From Isoetes taiwanensis (lineage: Eukaryota; Streptophyta; Lycopodiopsida; Isoetales; Isoetaceae): DNA of 64,000 nt. The translations under genes and the position numbers were made by a program. The stretch is taken from the NCBI GenBank assembly GCA_021234155.1, contig JAJEKV010000004.1:21185619-21249618 (forward strand), written 5' to 3'. The notes beneath the pieces were generated by a model. That model did not search any database. It was not told where the DNA came from and was given only the letters and a program-made list of their open reading frames with translations. Positions 32,417-42,277 of the stretch are shown piece after piece (the first letter of the stretch is position 1; each line of letters opens with the position of its first letter).

Positions 32417-35400
32417 TTAATCTACACAAATCGACATGCCTGCGCCGATTTCTTCGGAGATGACCTTGCCGTCCCATAGCTCCATAAACTGCGGGTACTG
32501 CTTTGCTAAATCTTTCTTAAGTACCCATGTCGCGTCTTCCACTGGCAAGTGTTTCCACTTGACCAAATATTGAAGAAACTCTGATCTCCTCGTTTTCTTG
32601 AAGGCTTTATCAAGAATCAATTCTGGAACTATTTCCAGCTGCTCCTCCATCATTTCCAACAACGTTGGAGTGTCCAGGACTTCGTCTGGACTTGGAGTAT
32701 GCTTCTTCAATAAACTTACGTGGAAGACCTTATGAATCTTTAGGTGTGCTGGCAATTCTAACTTGTAAGATTGATTACCTACTCTCTTGACTATTCTGAA
32801 CGGTCCAGCCCACCTTGGAGCAAGCTTCTTGCAATTTCCGATGCGGAGCTTCGCCTGCTTTACCTTGATCTTGAGCCATACATCATCCCCAACTTGGAAC
32901 TCTCTGGCCGTTCGATGCTTGTCGGCGATGCTCTTCTGTCGACTTCTTGCTGCAAGCAGATACCCTCGAACTTCTTCCACGAGCTGCTGCATATCGGACA
33001 ACATCTGATGCGAAACTTCTACTTTTGACACGGTGTTGTGCCAAGTGTCTGGAGTTAGGCATTGATAGCCGTAATTAATCATAAATGGCGACATTTGGGA
33101 TGATTCTTGCTTGGTGCTATTGTAGGCAAACTCCACCAAGTGAATAAATTCTTCCCACATACCTTGCTTATTCCAGACATAGTTCCATAGCATGTCTTCT
33201 AAAATCCTGTTGGTCCGCTCCGTCTGGCCATCCGTCTGAGGATGATACGCCGTGCTCATGGATAGCTTCGTCTGAATCGTCGTAAAGAGGTCTTGCCAAA
33301 AGGCGCTCATGAACTTCGGATCCCTGTCGGATATAATCTCCCTTGGCATGCCATGAAGCCTGAAGATCTCTTTGGTGAAGAACTTCGCTGTATCCATAGC
33401 GGTGTCTGTGGTCCTGCATGGCACAAAATGTGCCATCTTCGACAACTTGTCGACCACTACCATCAAGGCATCCTTCCCTCTTACTGTCCTTGGAAGCCCT
33501 GTGATGAAGTCCATGCTGATGACCTCCCTGTTGACATAGCTGACATTCCTTGATGTAGCGAGCTACCTGCTTCTTCATTCCTGGCCAATAATAGCTGCTG
33601 CGCACTTTGAAATATGTTTTCATGAATCCCGCATGGCCAGCTATTGGGCTGTTGTGCGTGTCATGGAGGATCAATTTCCTTACACCTGATGATTCGGGTA
33701 CGCACAACTTGTTCTTATGATATAACAGGTTGCCCTTCCTTCTTATAATGCTTGAAGGCTTCCCGCTCCTTATCTGTTCTAGCCTCCCTAGAGAGGCTTG
33801 CCCATACTTCCCTGAAATCCACATCCGTTGGCAAGGACTCTTCAATCTTCTTACCGAAGTCGCTGGAGAGCGTCGAAATTGCATTGCAATGCACCCTAGT
33901 GGTCAAGGGATGCCTTGAAAGCGCATCCGCTACCACATTGAGCTTCCCCGGCTTGTAGACTATATCAAAGTCATATTCCTCGAGGAACTCCATCCACCTC
34001 CGCCGCCTCAGATTAAGGTGTGGTTGCGTGAATACATACTGGAGGCTCTGATGGTCGGTGTCCAATTGGAACTTCCTTCCCAAGAGATAGTGCCTCCAAA
34101 TCCTTAATGCCCTGACAACCGCAAGCAATTCCTGATCATGCGTTGAGTAGCGCGTCTCGGCGTCGTTCATCTTCCTGGAATCATACGCTACCACACGCTC
34201 TTCTTGCATAAGCACTGCACCTGTAGTTATCTTACTCGCATTTGTGGCTACAAGCTTATCTTTCTCTGGGTCCGGCAGGGTTAAGACTGGGGCGGTTGTT
34301 AAAGCTTCCTTTAACAATTCAAACCCTGCTTGGGCTTTCTTGTGCCAATGGCTGTAAATATGGTAATGCTACCCAAAAAAGCGCGAAAGCACATAGCACC
34401 TAAAGCACCTATGACTAAGAAAAAATGTGTCATAACTTGACGTCCACAATTTGTACGCTCCTCCACGAGATCTATATCATCGCTCCTTGCCTTCCTACAT
34501 CATATATATTGTTTTTTAAGTAACAACTCTAAGGTCGTTGAAGAAAAATGTCTTCAAGCAAAGCACCTAAAGCACTTGTCCGGATGGTGCTTTTTGGGTA
34601 GCATTACCATATTTACACCCCAATGCTCTGCCCAATCTTTCACCTTCTCCGCCCTCGTCAAGTCTGTTAGCGGGGCCGCTATCTTAGCAAAGTTCTTCAT
34701 GAACTTCCTGTAGTACCCTGCTAGCCCGAGAAAACTTCTGACCTCATGCACATTTTTCGGCGCCGGCCACTGAATTACTGCTTCAATCTTGGCGGGATCC
34801 GTCGAGATTCCTTCTGCTGAGATCAATGACCAAGGTATTCCACCTTCTCCGTCGCGAAGTGGCACTTTGACAACTTGGCGTACAACTGGTGCCTCTTCAA
34901 CTTCTCCAGCACTCTTCTTAAGTGTTGCACGTGCTCTTCAAGGGATCTGCTATACACCAAAATGTCATCAAAGAAAACTATCACAAAGGTGTCTAGGAAC
35001 TCCCTGAAGATATCGTTCATGAGCCTCATGAACGTTGCTGGGCGTTTGATAAGCCAAAAGGCATTACCGTGAATTCATAGTGCCCATACTGCGTTCTGAA
35101 AGCGGTTTTATGAATATATTCTTCCTTTATCCGAATCTGGTGATAGCCCGACCTTAAGTCGATTTTGGAGAAGACCTTTGCACCTTGGAGTTGATCCATC
35201 AAATCGTCTGATCTTGGGAGCGCATACTTGTTCTTAATGGTGTGCTTGTTCAACTGCCTATAGTCTATGCACATCCTTAAACTGCCATCCTTCTTCTTTA
35301 CAAAGAGAATGGGTGCTCCAAATAGCGAGACACTAGGTCTAATGAAGCCTAGGTCGAGCAACTCCTGCAATTGCTTCTTTATCTCCGTCAACTCCTGCGT

Positions 35401-37329
35401 CGTCATTCTGTATGGAGCCTTGCTTGTCGGCTTCGTTCCCGGTTCGAGTGCTATCTCACACTCGACTCCCTTATAAGGAGGGAGCTGCTTGATCTCATCC
35501 GAAAAGAGATCGTGGAACTCCGTGATCAACTTAGCTATCTGCTTGGGCAACTTGTTGAGTACTTTATCTTCTTCACTTTCTTCTGACTCCGGCTCTTCAA
35601 TCTCAAGCTTGAAGATGTATGCCACCTGCTTGCTCTTGATGCACTTGAACAGCCGTTTAGAAGACATACACTGCATGACAGGAACAACTTCTTTACCTGT
35701 GATCTCAATGATCTTGCCGTCGGGTGTTGGGAAGGTCACTTTCCGCTTTCCACAATCAATGATGGCTCCTGCTGGTCCAAGATACTCCATTCCTATGATC
35801 AAGTCGTACTTGCCAATGCCCATTACTTCTGCTCCCATCTGGATATTAATCCCTGGCAAGTCGATGTCGAAGTTAATTCTCTTGCCTGCCGTCTGCCTTA
35901 CTGCTCCACTTGCTAAGACAACAGGCCTTGGCTTTGACTTTAGTGGTTTCAACTTCAACATTTGAACCATTCTGGGGGATGCAAAGTTATGGCTACTTCC
36001 TGAGTCTATCAGGACTATGAAGGACTTGGTCTTGGCCTTTCCTACTGTGGAAATTACCTTATACTGGCTCTCTGCTTGCTCTGTATCTATTGCGGCAAAG
36101 ATATGACACTCACCCTGAATGTAGTCGCGGGCTTCCTCGCCGTCGTCGTCAGACAAAGTGTCCCAATCTCCCAGCTTTGCTAGCGCTGCACTCATGACGT
36201 ATGGGCAGTTCGCTGTCCTATGGCCTGGCTGGAAGCACCTGAAGCAAAGCTGCTTTTCTATGCACTCCTGTCTCTTTTCTTTGGGCATAGCCTGCAAAAA
36301 GGATCGCACTGCTTTGGAGTAGTTTGACCCCTCCTGCTTGTCCTTGAAGGACACCTGCTTTTTCTCCTGCTGCTTCCCCTGATTGCCACCATATGGGGCT
36401 CTAGTTGGGCCCGGGCTGGCTGCCCTAGGGCTATAACTGCCTGTTGCCTTGCCTTTATCCTGGTAATACTGCTGCCTCTGCCCGCTATTCTGAGGCCCCG
36501 TTCCTTGCAAGCTTATTGCCTTGGACTCCGCTTTTGATACTGTTTTAGGGTTTATTGCCCTTACAAACTTGCGGATCTCTTCGTTCAGCCCCTCGATGTA
36601 GCTCTCCACTACATGCTTTTCACCCAACTTTGGCACATAAAGCCTTAGCCTCATGAATTCCTCTGTATATTTCTGGACTGATTTGTTGCCTTGCTGCAAC
36701 CTGTAGAACTGCTGCATCATGCTGGACTTATGCTCTCTCGGGACATAATGGCGCTTGAAGGCTTTAGCGAACTTCCTGAACCTGCAAGCATCCCTGCTTA
36801 AGCCATGGGCCTTGGCATAACCCTTCCACCAAATGCGTGCTGCACCCTTCAGGTTAGCTGTTGCCACCCTGCCTTTATCCTTATCCTTCATACCATACGC
36901 GTTGCCGTATTCACTCATCTCGTCGAGCCAAGCCTCCGCCTCCATGCCTGACCTGTTCTCGCCCGAGAATTGCTCGAGCTTCCTGGCCTTCCAAACATTT
37001 CCCAATGCAGAGTCTACCTTCTTCTGGTAGTCAGAGGCTCTTGTGTCCCTTTGTCGTCCATCTGTGGTATCCCTCTGCCTTCCATCTGTAGTGACCCTCT
37101 GCCTTCCATCTGTACGGTCTTGGGCCTGGCCTTCCTCTTCCTCGGAGTTGGAGTCTGAATCCGAGCTTGAGTCGGAGGATTCCGAGCTGGAGGACCTCCT
37201 TCTCTTGCTCCTCTTCTTGTCTCTTCCTGTTTTCCGAGCTGATGCTTGTGGCAACTGAGCGTTGCCCACCGAACCCGCTCCTGCTTGCGCGGCCAGCAAA
37301 GCCTTTATCTGCTCCAGGTCCGTCCTCAT
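32417..37329 (-). pseudogene. gag-pro-pol of G2, chromodomain-type gypsy
   Basis: The first 767 codons (37329-35029) are continuous: an S/D/E-rich N-terminus, gag domain ([26 protein letters not shown]-type [20 protein letters not shown]), zinc knuckle [14 protein letters not shown], protease [12 protein letters not shown], and RT up to [17 protein letters not shown] and MPFGLSNA. A one-base loss near 35043 breaks the frame. The RT continues with FFDDILVYS and is broken again near 34828. A MITE interrupts it at 34351-34619. RNase H is at 34317-33715. The integrase zinc region (33884-33560) loses about 65 bases after CQLCQQ compared with G1. The core (33514 onward) and chromodomain (FLQYLVKWKHLPVEDATWV) are open to 32417. 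This copy cannot make a complete enzyme set. Confidence 0.92.
34351..34619. mobile_element. MITE, 269 bp, inside G2 pol
   Basis: The termini are perfect 24-bp or longer inverted repeats (TGTAAATATGGTAATGCTAC and its complement, continuing CCAAAAA). The flanks repeat CCAATG (34345-34350 and 34620-34625). The reading frame on either side (VKDWAEHW and HWHKKAQAGF) shows a duplicated HW, as expected of a target duplication. Subterminal AGCACCTAAAGCACC repeats occur at both sides. The superfamily is not certain; hAT is possible. Confidence 0.8.
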
Positions 37330-37339
37330 CTGTTGTTAG

Positions 37340-38180
37340 TCCTGTGCCTCCTGGTACAGGACTATTCATGCATACGACAGACCAGGTCAAGCTCAAGGAT
37401 CCTCAGTCAGCCACGGGTCAGACATCCAAGGCTCCGCAGAAGACCAAGCAGCAGACCACGCAGTCAAAGCCTGTGGCTGTCAACAAGAGGCGCCGCTCAG
37501 ACAAGTGACGGCCCGTCACCGCCCGCGTCAGCGTCAGCGTGATTCTAGGCACTTCAAGAGGCACCGCCAACATTCCTGCAAATCAGGCCTCCTTCCAGGA
37601 GTCGGCACCGAGATCAGTCAGAGTGTCTATATTGGGCCCAAGGCCATTGTACTATATATATGAGTAGAGTTAGCACATAAGTTTTTTAGATGAGTTTTGA
37701 GTCTTGTCTCCTTTCAGTTTTCTCTCTATTGCGAGAGCTCATGTATTTTCATCATTGATATCAAGGAAGCTTATCATCTTTCTCTCATTTGTTCTGTTTT
37801 CTTCTTTTTCTTCTCTTCTTGCAAATCCCGCGTGACATAGTCCCCCGGACTCTCCTGTTAGATCCACGGGTCCTCACAGAGGGCTGTCTTCCAGGAGTTC
37901 CCGAACCCAGACCCCAAACATCTGTGATATTTCCTCTTCCGGGGTTATGGGTCCAAATTCCTCGAACAAGTTCCTTGCCGGGGGTGGCCTGGGCGGACTC
38001 TGTTCTTCCATATGTTCTCGGCGTTGTCGTTCCCCTGGGCCTAGGCCTCTAGCTGCATACACAAGTAGTTCATGGCTATATGGTTAGTTTTACTTGTTCT
38101 CTTGCATTATTTATGTTTGTTGGTATAGCTGGGGATACAAAATACATCAACAAAACATTTAAAGTGCAAAAGAAATTATA
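37340..38180. other. Spacer between accessory gene 2 and gag; mixed signals
   Basis: On the minus strand this separates the acidic gene from gag. A 62-codon minus-strand frame (38062-37874) includes RNLFEEFGPITPEEEISQMF and WVRELLEDSPL; it is protein-like, and a CATATAAATAT box lies about 115 bases upstream near 38180. On the plus strand 37360-37508 is an open tail rich in K/Q ending VNKRRRSDK-stop. It is followed by CTATATATATGAG (about 37660) and a T-rich stretch to CGCGTGACA at 37838 that resembles an LTR R/U5 end. I cannot decide whether this is a third accessory exon or a nested LTR remnant. Confidence 0.35.
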
Positions 38181-38231
38181 TTTATATGATATCATATTCT
38201 AATACAAAAACCCCCGGGATCAAGAATCTAA

Positions 38232-39771
38232 CTATTCTTGGAATCGCCGGTATGATGGATTATCCTCTAGGAACTTCTTCACTTGGGCTGTTCCCACTGA
38301 ATGACCCAAGTTCCTAAGGACATTGATTGAAGATCCCCCCTGCAAAGCTCTCGCCAAATCTTCTATCCTGCGCTCGGAGGTATAGGCTGCAGTCACTGCC
38401 AGTCTTCCCTGCCGTCTGTAAGGTATGGCGAAGTAAAAAACATCGAGTGCTACCGCTCTCTTCACCAGGATGGCATACTCGGTGTTTGGAGCTAACTGAG
38501 CATGCCGGCCAAAGCCTGAGAGTGCAATTAGCATCGATACTCCTTCCTCGCCCCTGGGGGTGAATTTGCGGTGAATTACCGCTATTCTTCCATCCATCAG
38601 TAGGGGAAGGTAATACCGCAACGACCTGTCGTTGCGTGACGGGTCCTCGCCCGCTCGGCCTCCAGCTCTGTGTCTACCCGCATAGTCATCAACCTCCATC
38701 GTGGTGAGCTCCCTGTAGTCTCTGACTGTTGCTGAAGCTCTCCTGAGATCGAACTCGCCTCTTCTCTCCCGGGGAGGCGTTGCCGAAGAGCTTGCCGTTA
38801 AGATGTTCGAGGTCGCATGGCGGATCCCCATCTGATCCTGTAGAGCAAGGAACTCTTCCTCCATCGGTAGTTTGTCTGCGGCCTTGTCTGCCTCCATAAT
38901 CTGCCTGATGTTGCTGTAGGCTTGGATATCGGAGGTTGACTCTCCCGTGTAAGTGTCGGCTTCCCTTACTTGGAGTGGGAAGTCGGAGGTTCCTCGGACG
39001 ATGAAGTCGTCCAGGTCTGTTCTCCGGAGTTGGTGCAGCAATTTCGTCCGGTCGATACTCCCTTTCCCTGCACTCCGGGAGGTTTTGGATGTCGCTTAGG
39101 AGCAAAAATTCTTCGCCCTCGACAATGATGGGGGCTAGGCTTGTGATGCCTAGCCCAAGGGGTGGCGCGATCCTAAGAGTTTGCCGGCTTCTTTCGAAAT
39201 CTTGCCACTCTTGTTCTGCTTGTCGCTGCTCTTCCGCTGGGTCGAGCTCGACGTAGTCTTCATCCTCTTCTTCTGACTCCTCGTCTTCTTCTTTTCCTTC
39301 TTGCTCCTGTTCGTACTGTGTAAGGAGCTGTTGTGCTGCTGCTGTGGCTAATGGGTCCACGTCCATGGGTGGAATGGAGGTTTCTCCCATGGGGTTCTCG
39401 GCACGGTGGGTAAGAAAAATTGCTAGGGCAGTGTTGAAAGAGAAGTATTTGGTCCTGTTGACAGTCAGGACCATTGGCTCGGGCGTGCGCTGGGCCTTGT
39501 TTGTGAGGTACTTGGCAATGTTCGGAACATCGCCTAAGGCTGCTTGAAGGGATTGCCTAGGAACAAAGTAGCCTACGCAAGGTGGAAGCTGCACTAATGA
39601 TGGCTCTACCCTAGCTTGAAATTCAGACATGACTCTGCTATAGGCTGGGGTTGCATGCAAGGTTGCTTGGACATCAATCTCCTTCCGGAAGACACGGAAA
39701 ATCTCATCGATGTCAGCCTCGGCAGCATGAGCGCTGGCGCTGTACCATCTTCTGAAATCAGAGGTTGCCAT
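38232..39771 (-). CDS. G2 accessory gene 2: unknown acidic protein, one frameshift
   Basis: The most likely start is the ATG at 39771 (MATSDFRRWYSASAHAAEAD), 114 bases after a CTATAAATAG box. The first frame runs to about 39080. It contains ADIDEIFRVFRKEIDVQATL, VGYFVPRQSLQAAL, LTVNRTKYFSFNTALAIFL, an acidic run (EQEGKEEDEESEEEDEDYVE), and LGITSLAPIIVEGEEFLLLS. After one frameshift it continues to 38232 with TDLDDFIVRGTSDF, YLPLLMDGRIAVIHRKF, GVSMLIALSGFGRHAQL, YAILVKRAVALDVFYFAIPY and NLGHSVGTAQVKKFLEDNPS. The total is about 510 codons. I recognise no domain; there are no cysteine clusters, signal peptide or membrane segments. Its position 5' of gag and its own promoter-like region set it apart from gag-pol. 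Confidence 0.65.
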
Positions 39772-39884
39772 GAGTTTAATGAGGAACAGAGCAGCAAACG
39801 GTTGCAAGAGCGCCTCAGGGAGCTGGAAAATCGGCTAAGGGAGCAGGAGCAAACTCATAGGGTGCTACGTAAGAAATGAGGGAC

Positions 39885-39894
39885 CTATTTATAG
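39885..39894 (-). promoter_or_regulatory. TATA box of G2 accessory gene 2
   Basis: CTATAAATAG on the minus strand ends 114 bases before the ATG at 39771. The identical decamer precedes accessory gene 1. The two 67-bp palindromes lie 190 and 390 bases further upstream. Confidence 0.65.
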
Positions 39895-40085
39895 AAAAGG
39901 GCAAAACCCTAATTTTTGGGTGACTTGGGAAATTCTTGGGGTTGGCCAATTCTAGCCTATATTGAGGTCTAAATGAGGGTTGGAAGACTACTTTAAGGGT
40001 TTGAGCATGACTGGGTTACCTAAAGATCTTAACATAACATGTTGGAGATCATTTGGACAAGTTATGGTGGAGAAATGGTAGGAGG

Positions 40086-40152
40086 TCTCACAGGTAGCGC
40101 CTCGTTCAAAAGCTACACTTTAGTTTCTTGACCAGGCGCGACGTGTGAGACA
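40086..40152. repeat. 67-bp palindrome P1 (upstream of accessory gene 2)
   Basis: The arms are GTCTCACAGGTAGCGCCTCG...AAAAGCTA and TTAGTTTCTTGACCAGGCGC...GTGTGAGAC. They pair over about 30 bases with a few mismatches. It is one of four copies of exactly this length in G2. Confidence 0.85.
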
Positions 40153-40284
40153 TCAGTCCCATTTTGATCAAAACATGTCCAATTTAGGTAAAATAAGGGT
40201 GTAAGGGTGATGGACTCCTCAAATCAGGTAGAATTGACCCCTTATTTGGTCGATTTGGAGCTGTCTTGGGCAATTACAGGCAAG

Positions 40285-40351
40285 GTCTCACAGCTAGCGC
40301 CTCGTCCAAAAACTAAAGTTTAGTTTCTTGACCAGGCGCGACCTGTGAGAC
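40285..40351. repeat. 67-bp palindrome P2 (upstream of accessory gene 2)
   Basis: This has the same arms as P1: GTCTCACAGCTAGCGCCTCG, then AAAACTAAAGTTTAGTTT at the dyad centre, and CCAGGCGCGACCTGTGAGAC. The centre ACTAAAGTTTAGT is a perfect dyad. P2 lies 199 bases from P1. Confidence 0.85.
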
Positions 40352-40371
40352 ATCACACCTTTCGGTCTGCA

Positions 40372-40494
40372 ATTGTCCTATTTTATTAAAACAAAGACTA
40401 AAACCTGCTAATTTGTCCTAGTTAAACAAGTTCAGGCATGTGAAGTACTCAAAATTGATTTATACTACAAAATTTTCGATTATTCACAAAATAT
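40372..40494. other. Short intergenic segment after the H3-like gene
   Basis: AT-rich sequence lies between the stop codon of the H3-like gene (40495) and palindrome P2. The 3' end of the first accessory transcript must therefore fall within, or read into, the promoter region of the second gene. Confidence 0.4.
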
Positions 40495-41139
40495 TTATTT
40501 TGGATCTCCCTTAATTAGAGTAGCTAATTGCATGTCCTTTCTCATGAGGGTTACTCGCTTTGCTGGACAGTGCAAGCGCGTCAAGTCTTCAAAATGTTGC
40601 ACTATCCTCTGCTCTACCGCTTCTTGCAGTGCCAGCAGCATCTCATTTGTGACCCTCATGTCAGTCCTAAAATCCTGCATGACTTCTCTAACCAGACGAG
40701 CAAAGGGGGCACGGGGAATTAGGAGGCCGTAGCTGCGCTGGAAGTGCCTAATCTCCCTCAGTGCTCTTCTCTCCACCTCTTTCCTGGCGACTTTCTTCTT
40801 GGCTGGCTTCTTGGGGACCTTGGGCTTCGGTGGTGGCGGCCTTAGAGTCTGGCTCTTCGTTGGATGTCCGCCCTCGATCGTTCTGACCCTGTTCTGCTGG
40901 TAGTAGGAGTTGTAAGCCTCCCACTCTTTCATATATGCTTCGTGCTCCTTCATCTTTCGCTGATAGATCTTGAAGGGGTCCGTGACGTAGGCCTCTCGGG
41001 CAGGCCGTGGTTGCTTCTTCCTGTCCCACTTCGGATAAGGAGGGGGCTTTACGCACTTGGTCCGCTGGTCCCTCGGTATTTGTCGCCTTTCAGGTACTAC
41101 CGCTTCCGATGCCGTCCGGGGGTTTAGAAGAGCTTCCAC
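40495..41139 (-). CDS. G2 accessory gene 1, C-terminal part: histone H3-fold (H3/CENH3-like) protein
   Basis: The 214-codon frame ends in a complete H3 histone fold (about residues 126-211). The alpha-N helix is ALREIRHFQRSYGLLIP, alpha-1 PFARLVREVMQDFRTD, alpha-2 LLALQEAVEQRIVQHFED, and loop 2 plus alpha-3 AKRVTLMRKDMQLATLIKG. An ungapped hand alignment to canonical H3 gives 47 identities in 86. LLIPRAPF and VTLMRKD resemble plant CENH3, but loop 1 has canonical length and QDFRTD is H3-like. The H3 K56 and K79 positions are arginine; the K115 and T118 equivalents are kept. Before it lies a basic proline/lysine tail (KPKVPKKPAKKKVARK) and a KMKEHEAYMKEWEAY segment. The frame has no ATG upstream (41139 is GTG), so it is probably the end of the protein starting at 41807, reached through frameshifts. 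In life it would act on chromatin. Confidence 0.88.
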   Translation of the reverse strand: MEALLNPRTASEAVVPERRQIPRDQRTKCVKPPPYPKWDRKKQPRPAREAYVTDPFKIYQRKMKEHEAYMKEWEAYNSYYQQNRVRTIEGGHPTKSQTLRPPPPKPKVPKKPAKKKVARKEVERRALREIRHFQRSYGLLIPRAPFARLVREVMQDFRTDMRVTNEMLLALQEAVEQRIVQHFEDLTRLHCPAKRVTLMRKDMQLATLIKGDPK

Positions 41140-41807
41140 CTCCGGTGTTGGGGATGTAGTCTTCGTCGGAGGAGTCGTCGGAGGGGTTCGGGGGCTGGTC
41201 GGCTGGCCGCTCGTTGATGACGACCTTGGGGTTGGGCTTCCTTCTTGGTGGAACGTCCTTCAGCTTCCTTGGGCCCTCCATGAATTTCCCCTTTGCCTTC
41301 TTCTTCTCCTCGGCCGCTTTCGCCTCTTCTTCCCTCTTCCTCTTCACCTTTCCGTGGCCGTTGTTTCTTCTCGTGTTTTGCAATCCATGCCGCGAGGTCT
41401 TTTTCTTCGCTTGGGTCGAGCCTTGGCCTGCTGTGCTCTTGCCGCTCCTTTGTCCTCCTTTCCCGATGTGCTTCCTCCTCTTCGTCTTCGAGGATCTCTG
41501 TTGCTGCATCAGAGTGGTCCTCTTTCCCTTCCTGCTCTTGAATCTCCCGCTCTATCTCCTCATAAACTTCCCTTGTCTCCTCGTCCATGGAGGTTGGTGA
41601 TGAGGCCTCGTCTTGATCCACCTGCTGATTGAAAATATCAATCAGATCAGATGTGTCTTGATCTTCTGGGATGCTCTCCTCGCTTGAAGACGGACTGACC
41701 CCCAGCGAGCTTTGTCCGCGAAGCATCTGGCCGAATGAGGTTGGCGTCAGGGCGGCTGGTGCGTTTCGCTGGGACGCAGGCTTCGGGCGATGCATTGTTC
41801 GTGCCAT
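41090..41807 (-). CDS. G2 accessory gene 1, N-terminal tail region (frameshifted)
   Basis: The ATG at 41807 (MARTMHRPKPASQR) lies 101 bases after CTATAAATAG. The frame reads an acidic tail (SSSEESIPEDQDTSDLIDIF, EEIEREIQEQEGKEDHSD, EKDLAAWIAKHEK). Near 41345-41375 the protein-like signal moves to a second frame: a K/E-rich segment (KRKREEEAKAAEEKKKAKG), then PRKLKDVPPRRKPNPKVV, and NPSDDSSDEDYIPN, ending at 41090. A second shift near 41100 leads into the H3-fold frame. The tail would be intrinsically disordered with alternating acidic and basic blocks, typical of chromatin proteins. The two shifts may be mutations in this copy; the whole gene spans 1313 bases. Confidence 0.6.
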
Positions 41808-41907
41808 GCTTGTCGGTTCGTCGATCGGATATCAGCGCCCAGAGATCGCCTAAGTGCGGGAGAGCGGATTTCTAGGGCGGGAACGTGCAAATGGGTGGGG
41901 TCTACAT

Positions 41908-41917
41908 CTATTTATAG
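41908..41917 (-). promoter_or_regulatory. TATA box of G2 accessory gene 1
   Basis: CTATAAATAG on the minus strand, 101 bases before the ATG at 41807, is identical to the decamer before accessory gene 2. Confidence 0.65.
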
Positions 41918-42018
41918 CTTGGAGAAATTTTAGGTCAAAATCTAAGTTGCTCTATTTAACGTGCCAAGGCACCTATTTACTTAAAACATACACTTATTTT
42001 AGCGATTTTTAATTATTG

Positions 42019-42085
42019 GTCTCATAGGTAGCGCCTCATTCAAAAACTAGAGTTTAGTTTTTAGACCAGGCGTGACGTGTGAGAT
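42019..42085. repeat. 67-bp palindrome P3 (upstream of accessory gene 1)
   Basis: The arms are GTCTCATAGGTAGCGCCTCA and CCAGGCGTGACGTGTGAGAT, with AAAACTAGAGTTTAGTTT at the centre. It is the most diverged of the four copies and keeps the length of 67 bases. Confidence 0.85.
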
Positions 42086-42210
42086 CTTACACATTTTTAA
42101 CTAGTTTAAGTGATTTAAAGATACTATTCTAACTGATTCTTACCTTGGAACTCGCCTTACCATATTACTTTGGTGAATTTATCAAGATTTAAGGTTTTTC
42201 TTGGCTCAAT

Positions 42211-42277
42211 GTCTCACAGGTAGCGCCTCGTTCAAAAACTAAAGTGCAGTTCTTTGACCAGGCGCGAGCTGTGAGAC
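42211..42277. repeat. 67-bp palindrome P4 (upstream of accessory gene 1)
   Basis: The arms are GTCTCACAGGTAGCGCCTCG and CCAGGCGCGAGCTGTGAGAC, with AAAACTAAAGTGCAGTTC at the centre. It lies 192 bases from P3, matching the 199-base spacing of P1 and P2. Confidence 0.85.

Noticed and set aside
32771-33958. Plus-strand ORFs opposite G2 integrase and RNase H
   Set aside because: They are shadows of the minus-strand pol frames.
40086-42277. The four 67-bp palindromes as MITEs
   Set aside because: No flanking target duplications could be seen and their positions are symmetrical with respect to the two genes, but a genome search is needed to exclude this fully.
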